A stretch of 64,000 nt of DNA from Candidatus Sulfopaludibacter sp. SbA3. Its GTDB lineage: Bacteria; Acidobacteriota; Terriglobia; Bryobacterales; Bryobacteraceae. The stretch's first letter is position 1; each line of letters starts with the position of its first letter. The position numbers and the translations under genes are program-made. Below are positions 60,280 through 64,000 of the stretch, piece after piece. The stretch covers positions 434,001-498,000 of the forward strand of contig CAMDCN010000003.1 in assembly GCA_945890485.1 (NCBI GenBank), written 5' to 3'. Below the pieces are notes generated by a model. The model searched no databases, was not told where the DNA came from, and worked only from the letters and a program-made list of their open reading frames with translations.

Positions 60280-60594
60280 ATGCGACTGCGTACGACCGAC
60301 CTTGGGGTCCTTTCCATCATTGTTTTCATCGTGACGTTGTGGCTGCTCATCGCCCGTCCCAGCTTGCGCCATGAAAACAATTGGCCGCTTATCTATTATC
60401 TCGGACTTGTCGCCTACGTCCGCACCTTCGGATCCTTCATAGAGCCCTACGTCGTCTATACCGCCGTCGTCTTCGCCATGCTCATTCGCTTCGAGTTTCT
60501 ATCCACCGGATTCGTCAAGTTCTTCCGGCTCATCGAGTCGTTGTGCCTGCTCTACGTCCTATGGCGTTGCTTTCAGTACTTCGTCATTGTGTAG
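60280..60594 (+). CDS. Small multi-pass membrane protein
   Basis: 104 aa with three predicted helices: LGVLSIIVFIVTLWLLI, YVVYTAVVFAMLIRF and ESLCLLYVLWRCFQYFVIV, plus a weakly hydrophobic stretch LIYYLGLVAYVRTFG. I do not recognise the family. It lies 19 nt after the barrel gene, co-directional, so it may belong to the electron-conduit operon. It overlaps the convergent rhodanese gene at its 3' end by 36 bp. Confidence 0.6.
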   Translation: MRLRTTDLGVLSIIVFIVTLWLLIARPSLRHENNWPLIYYLGLVAYVRTFGSFIEPYVVYTAVVFAMLIRFEFLSTGFVKFFRLIESLCLLYVLWRCFQYFVIV

Positions 60595-60933
60595 CAGGCC
60601 CTTCCATCCCCCATCCAGCGAAATGACGTTCGTGTAGCCCATCTTCTGCAGGTTGTCCGCTACCAAGGCCGACCGGTATCCGCCGCCGCAGTACAGCACC
60701 AGCTTCATGTCCTTCTGCGGGATCTTCGTTTCAACGTCGCGTTCGATGATCCCCTTCGATAAATGCACGGCCCCGGCCACGTGCCCCGCGTGCCATTCGC
60801 TCTCCTCGCGCGTGTCCACCAGAATGTGCTCCTCGCCCGACTTTACGAGCAGCACGTACTCCGCCACGTCGATCTCCGCCACGCGCGTTTTCGCGTCATT
60901 CACAATCGCCAGAAAACCAGGGTTATGGACCAT
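60559..60933 (-). CDS. Rhodanese-like domain protein
   Basis: 124 aa from the ATG at 60933 (MVHNPGFLAIVNDAKTRVAEI). HILVDTREESEWHAGHVAGAVHLSKG is the rhodanese N-terminal signature and LVLYCGGGYRSALVADNLQKMGY the active-site loop with the sulfur-carrying Cys, followed by NVISLDGGWKGL. It likely carries persulfide sulfur. TACAAT (minus strand) lies 6 nt before the ATG. The murA stop is 4 nt upstream, so it may also be transcribed with murA. Confidence 0.9.
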   Translation of the reverse strand: MVHNPGFLAIVNDAKTRVAEIDVAEYVLLVKSGEEHILVDTREESEWHAGHVAGAVHLSKGIIERDVETKIPQKDMKLVLYCGGGYRSALVADNLQKMGYTNVISLDGGWKGLLHNDEVLKATP

Positions 60934-60937
60934 CGCT

Positions 60938-62197
60938 CTATTGTATCCGGCGGATCCGCGCACCCACCGATTCGAGCTTCTCCTCAATCCGTTCATAGCC
61001 GCGGTCCATGTGATACACGCGGTCGATCATTGTCTCGCCCTCGGCCACCAAGGCGGCAATCACCAGTGACGCGCTCGCCCGCAGGTCGCTCGCAATCGTC
61101 TGCGCCCCCGTCAACGGCCGCGGTCCAGCCACAATCGCGCGGTTGCCATCAATGCGAATGTTGGCGTTCATCCGGTTCAACTCCGAGACGTGCATAAACC
61201 GGTTCTCGAAGATCGTCTCCGTCACCATCGCAATGCCATCCGCCTGCGTCATCAGCGCCATGTACTGCGCCTGCAGGTCCGTCGCAAAGCCCGGATGCTC
61301 CTCCGTCGTCATGTCCACGCTGCGCAGCTTTGCCTGTGGCCGCACCCGCAAGCTATCCGGCGTCGGTTCGGTGATCTCGAACCCCGCCTGCCGCAGCTTT
61401 GCGCTCAGCGCCGCCAAATGCTCCGGCACGCACTGCGTCACGGTCAGGTCGCCCCCCGTGATCGCCCCCGCCAGCAGCAGTGTCCCCGCCTCAATCCGGT
61501 CGGCAATAATCTGGTGCTCGGTCGCGTGCAGCCCCTCGACCCCTTCCACCGTAATCGTCGACGTGCCCGCCCCGCCAATCTTCGCGCCCATCTTCGTCAG
61601 CAAGTCGCACAGGTCCACCACCTCCGGTTCCCGCGCCGCGTTCGTGATCACTGTCTCCCCCTTGGCCAGCACCGCCGCCATCAGGATGTCTTCCGTGCCC
61701 GTCACCGTAATCCGGTCGAAGTGGATCTGCCCGCCTCGCAACCCCTCCGGCGCCAACGCTTCAACATATCCATGAGACTGCTCGATCCGCGCGCCCAACT
61801 GCTCCAGCGCCCGCATATGCAGGTCGATCGGCCGCGCCCCAATCGCGCACCCGCCTGGCATTGAAACCCGCGCCCGTCCCGTCCGCGCCACCAGCGGCCC
61901 CAGCACCAGACTCGACGCCCGCATCGTCTTCACGACATCATAAGGCGCCTCCGGCCGGGGCAGGGAATTGGCGTGTACCAGCGTGATGTCCGGGCTGTAC
62001 TCCTCCACGCTCGCGCCCATATGCGCGAGCAGGCTCTGCATCGTCCGGATGTCCTTCACCCGGGGAATCCGCCCCAGCGTCACCGGCTCACTCGTTAACA
62101 AACAAGCCGCCAAAGCGGGCAGCGCGGAGTTCTTCGCTCCGCTCGCGGCGACAGACCCGCGCAACGCGGCCCCGCCTTCAATCAAAAACTTATCCAT
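60938..62197 (-). CDS. murA: UDP-N-acetylglucosamine 1-carboxyvinyltransferase
   Basis: 419 aa, full length. FLIEGGAALRGSVAASGAKNSALPALAACLL is the MurA start, RARVSMPGGCAIGARPIDLHMRALEQLGA holds the catalytic Cys that PEP and fosfomycin modify, and EHPGFATDLQAQYMALM and RADLRAGASLVIAA-type SDLRASASLVIAAL are family blocks. It performs the first committed step of peptidoglycan synthesis. It overlaps the murQ end by 8 bp, an uncommon pairing of wall synthesis with wall recycling. Confidence 0.97.
   Translation of the reverse strand: MDKFLIEGGAALRGSVAASGAKNSALPALAACLLTSEPVTLGRIPRVKDIRTMQSLLAHMGASVEEYSPDITLVHANSLPRPEAPYDVVKTMRASSLVLGPLVARTGRARVSMPGGCAIGARPIDLHMRALEQLGARIEQSHGYVEALAPEGLRGGQIHFDRITVTGTEDILMAAVLAKGETVITNAAREPEVVDLCDLLTKMGAKIGGAGTSTITVEGVEGLHATEHQIIADRIEAGTLLLAGAITGGDLTVTQCVPEHLAALSAKLRQAGFEITEPTPDSLRVRPQAKLRSVDMTTEEHPGFATDLQAQYMALMTQADGIAMVTETIFENRFMHVSELNRMNANIRIDGNRAIVAGPRPLTGAQTIASDLRASASLVIAALVAEGETMIDRVYHMDRGYERIEEKLESVGARIRRIQ
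60940..60945 (-). promoter_or_regulatory. TACAAT -10 box of the rhodanese gene
   Basis: Minus-strand TACAAT, 6-nt spacer, ATG at 60933. It lies inside the last codons of murA, so the rhodanese gene may have its own leaderless transcript. Confidence 0.5.
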
Positions 62198-63017
62198 GGT
62201 AGTTCTGAATCGCCTGTTTCACATTCCGGCCCGCGGCTTCGAATAGCCGCTCGGCCTCCGCCCGGTCAACGCCCGTCGCCTCGGCGACAATGCGGATGGC
62301 CCGGTCGACCAACTTCTCATTCTTCGGTTGCACGTTTACCATCAGGTTCCCGTGCGTATAGCCCAGCCGGATCATCAGCCCCGTCGAAAGCATGTTCAGC
62401 ACCAGCTTCGTCGCCGTGCCCGCCTTCATCCGCGTCGACCCCGTCACCACTTCCGGCCCGGTCGGTACCGCAATCGTGTACTCCGCCGCGGCCGCCATCT
62501 TGCTCTTCGGCACGCACACCAGCGCCACCGTTAGTCCGCCGAGCCCCCTCGCGTATTCGAGCGCGCCAATCACGTACGGCGTCCGCCCACTCGCGGCAAT
62601 GCCCACCAGCGTATCCTGCGCCGTGAAGCCGCGCGCTTCCACATCCGCCCGCCCCAAAGCCGGCGAATCCTCGCTCGCTTCCGTTGCCTGGTAGAGCGCC
62701 GTCATCCCCCCGGCCATGATCCCCTGCACCAACGTATAAGGCACGCTGAATGTCGGTGGACACTCCGAAGCATCCAGCACGCCCAACCTTCCGCTCGTCC
62801 CCGCCCCGATGTAGAAGAGGCGCCCGCCCGCTTGCACCCGTGGAACTAACTGATCCAGCACCGCCGCAATCGCCGGAATCGCTGCGCCCACCGCCTCGGG
62901 AACCGTCCGGTCCTCCGCGTTGATGATGGTTAGCATTTCGGCCGTGGACACTTGGTCAATACGGGCCGATCGGGGGTTGCGCTGCTCGGTCAGTAGCAGG
63001 CCAAGAGGCTCAGACAT
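62190..63017 (-). CDS. murQ: N-acetylmuramic acid 6-phosphate etherase
   Basis: 275 aa. TEQRNPRSARIDQVSTAEMLTIINAEDRTVPEAV is the MurQ N-terminus, FYIGAGTSGRLGVLDASECPPTF the SIS phosphosugar loop with catalytic Glu, and GSTRMKAGTATKLVLNMLSTGLMIRLG the C-terminal signature. It splits the lactyl ether of MurNAc-6-phosphate during peptidoglycan recycling. It lies between dinB (14 nt) and murA (8-bp overlap). No anmK or PTS gene is adjacent. Confidence 0.95.
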   Translation of the reverse strand: MSEPLGLLLTEQRNPRSARIDQVSTAEMLTIINAEDRTVPEAVGAAIPAIAAVLDQLVPRVQAGGRLFYIGAGTSGRLGVLDASECPPTFSVPYTLVQGIMAGGMTALYQATEASEDSPALGRADVEARGFTAQDTLVGIAASGRTPYVIGALEYARGLGGLTVALVCVPKSKMAAAAEYTIAVPTGPEVVTGSTRMKAGTATKLVLNMLSTGLMIRLGYTHGNLMVNVQPKNEKLVDRAIRIVAEATGVDRAEAERLFEAAGRNVKQAIQNYHG

Positions 63018-63031
63018 GAACTATCAGAATC

Positions 63032-64000
63032 TCACTTTTTCGGCTTCCCGTCGTTCGGCAGCGCGTCGTGCGTGCGCTCTTTGAACCGTCCTTTCATCCC
63101 CAGCGCGAGCGAAACCGACATCTCGCCATATTTGTCCCGCAGTTTGTCCATCGCGTTTAAGGCCTTGCCCATCCTCTCGTGCTGTGCCCCGTCGAGCAGA
63201 TCCAACTGCCCCGCCTCGTGCGAAAAGCCCGAAGTCTGCACCCCGAGCAATCGAATCGGCGACCCGGCCCGCCGGTTCTTCCGCAGCAGGTCCCGCGCCG
63301 TCTGGAAGATCTCGGTATCGATCTGCGTCGCATGGCCTAGCGTCAGCGCCCGCGTGAACGTCGAAAAATCCGTGTACCGCAGTTTCAGTTGAATCGTCCG
63401 CGCCCAAAGGCCATGCTCCCGTAACCGCCGCCCGACTTTTTCACTCAGATGCGCCAAGGCGGCCTCCAACGCATCCGCGTCCGCCGTATCTACGGAGAAC
63501 GTATGCTCATGGCTGATTGACTTCGGATCCTGCTCCTCGCCGATCTCGCCCTGGAACCAACCGCCGGAATCGAGGCCCTTACTCTTACCGCCCAGAGCCA
63601 AGCCCCACTGCCCAAAGTGCTCCGCCAAGAACTTCGGTTCCAAGGCCGCCATATCCCCCACCTGCCGGATCCCCAGCCGGTGCAGCTTCTGTTCGGTGAC
63701 CTTCCCGACGCCCGGAATCTTGCGAACATCCAGCGGAGCAAGGAACGCGGCCTCCGCCCCCGGCGGAATCCAGACAATCCCGTGCGGCTTAGCTTGATCG
63801 GAACAGACTTTCGCCAGTAGCCGAGACGTCCCCGCCCCGATCGAGTTGTTCAACGCCGTAGCTGCTTTAATCGCGTTATGTAGCTTATGCGCTGCCAGCA
63901 GAGGAGGCCCGTGCAACCGCTCGGTCCCGGTCATATCCAGGTACGCCTCGTCGATCGAAGCCATTTCCACCAACGGAGTGAACTGCTGCAACACTTCCTT
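63032..64000 (-). CDS. dinB: DNA polymerase IV (Y family), N-terminus outside window
   Basis: The frame runs off the window edge without its start. The visible part contains the catalytic ASIDEAYLDMTGTERL, SIGAGTSRLLAKVCSDQAKPHG of the palm, PGVGKVTEQKLHRLGIRQVGDM of the thumb HhH, and the little-finger domain with EHTFSVDTADADALEAAL and IRLLGVQTSGF. It performs translesion synthesis. The first about 90 residues, including the FxxVE metal Asp block, would lie beyond 64000. Confidence 0.93.
   Translation of the reverse strand, partial: KEVLQQFTPLVEMASIDEAYLDMTGTERLHGPPLLAAHKLHNAIKAATALNNSIGAGTSRLLAKVCSDQAKPHGIVWIPPGAEAAFLAPLDVRKIPGVGKVTEQKLHRLGIRQVGDMAALEPKFLAEHFGQWGLALGGKSKGLDSGGWFQGEIGEEQDPKSISHEHTFSVDTADADALEAALAHLSEKVGRRLREHGLWARTIQLKLRYTDFSTFTRALTLGHATQIDTEIFQTARDLLRKNRRAGSPIRLLGVQTSGFSHEAGQLDLLDGAQHERMGKALNAMDKLRDKYGEMSVSLALGMKGRFKERTHDALPNDGKPKK

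Overview
The window is a high-GC chromosomal segment whose gene content points to an Acidobacteriota genome, most likely of the Solibacter/Bryobacter type. The pointers are a 1150-residue Oar-type TonB receptor with an N-terminal carboxypeptidase-regulatory domain, a PadR regulator paired with a membrane protein opening with the RLYPRAWRERYG motif, many secreted PD40/S9/M20/amidohydrolase enzymes, Tat-exported Gfo/Idh oxidoreductases and a DUF2911 protein. The assignment is inferred from family content. No rRNA, tRNA, CRISPR array or intact mobile element was recognised.

Layout. 1-6.8 kb: an ankyrin fragment, an HNH nuclease, a DUF3592-like membrane protein, a coiled-coil membrane protein, a heptaheme cytochrome-TPR lipoprotein, a serine beta-lactamase homologue that has lost its catalytic residues, a DUF4256 protein and a solitary antitoxin. 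6.9-8.2 kb: a Gfo/Idh/MocA oxidoreductase ending at a strong hairpin. 8.4-14.1 kb: a lasso-peptide-like RiPP cluster. An asparagine-synthase-like cyclase lies on the plus strand, convergent with a six-gene minus-strand operon: 53-aa precursor, unknown 258-aa protein, 2OG-Fe(II) oxygenase, PqqD-like recognition protein, HPr-kinase-like P-loop protein and sulfotransferase. 14.1-15.7 kb: a graveyard with a possible decayed precursor, a frameshifted gene, a truncated nucleotidyltransferase and a 5'-truncated plus-strand gene. 15.8-24.1 kb: SDR, ferritin-like protein, small basic protein, KdgD-like dehydratase, DUF2911, an S9 peptidase-DUF1080 fusion, esterase, PadR pair and SnoaL-like protein. 24.1-35 kb (minus strand): Gfo/Idh oxidoreductase, tandem M20 peptidases, a PD40-amidohydrolase and a two-subunit molybdenum hydroxylase. 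35-43.4 kb: epimerase and TonB receptor, then an envelope-sugar group (acyltransferase-ketoisomerase fusion, GT2, YfhO). 43.6-49.6 kb: Oar receptor, Tat-exported aminotransferase and SulP transporter. 49.6-56 kb: a tight ppiC-trpCFBA-aroQ-aroF-tyrA operon. 56-60.6 kb: a C45-like hydrolase and a decaheme cytochrome plus outer-membrane barrel that look like a porin-cytochrome electron conduit. 60.5-64 kb: rhodanese, murA, murQ and a partial dinB.

The most notable items are the RiPP cluster, whose hydroxyl-rich core meets kinase, sulfotransferase and oxygenase tailoring without a recognisable leader protease; the porin-cytochrome module; the exported HisC-like enzyme; and a recurrent TANNNT box 5-8 nt before start codons lacking a Shine-Dalgarno site, which suggests that leaderless transcription is common here.
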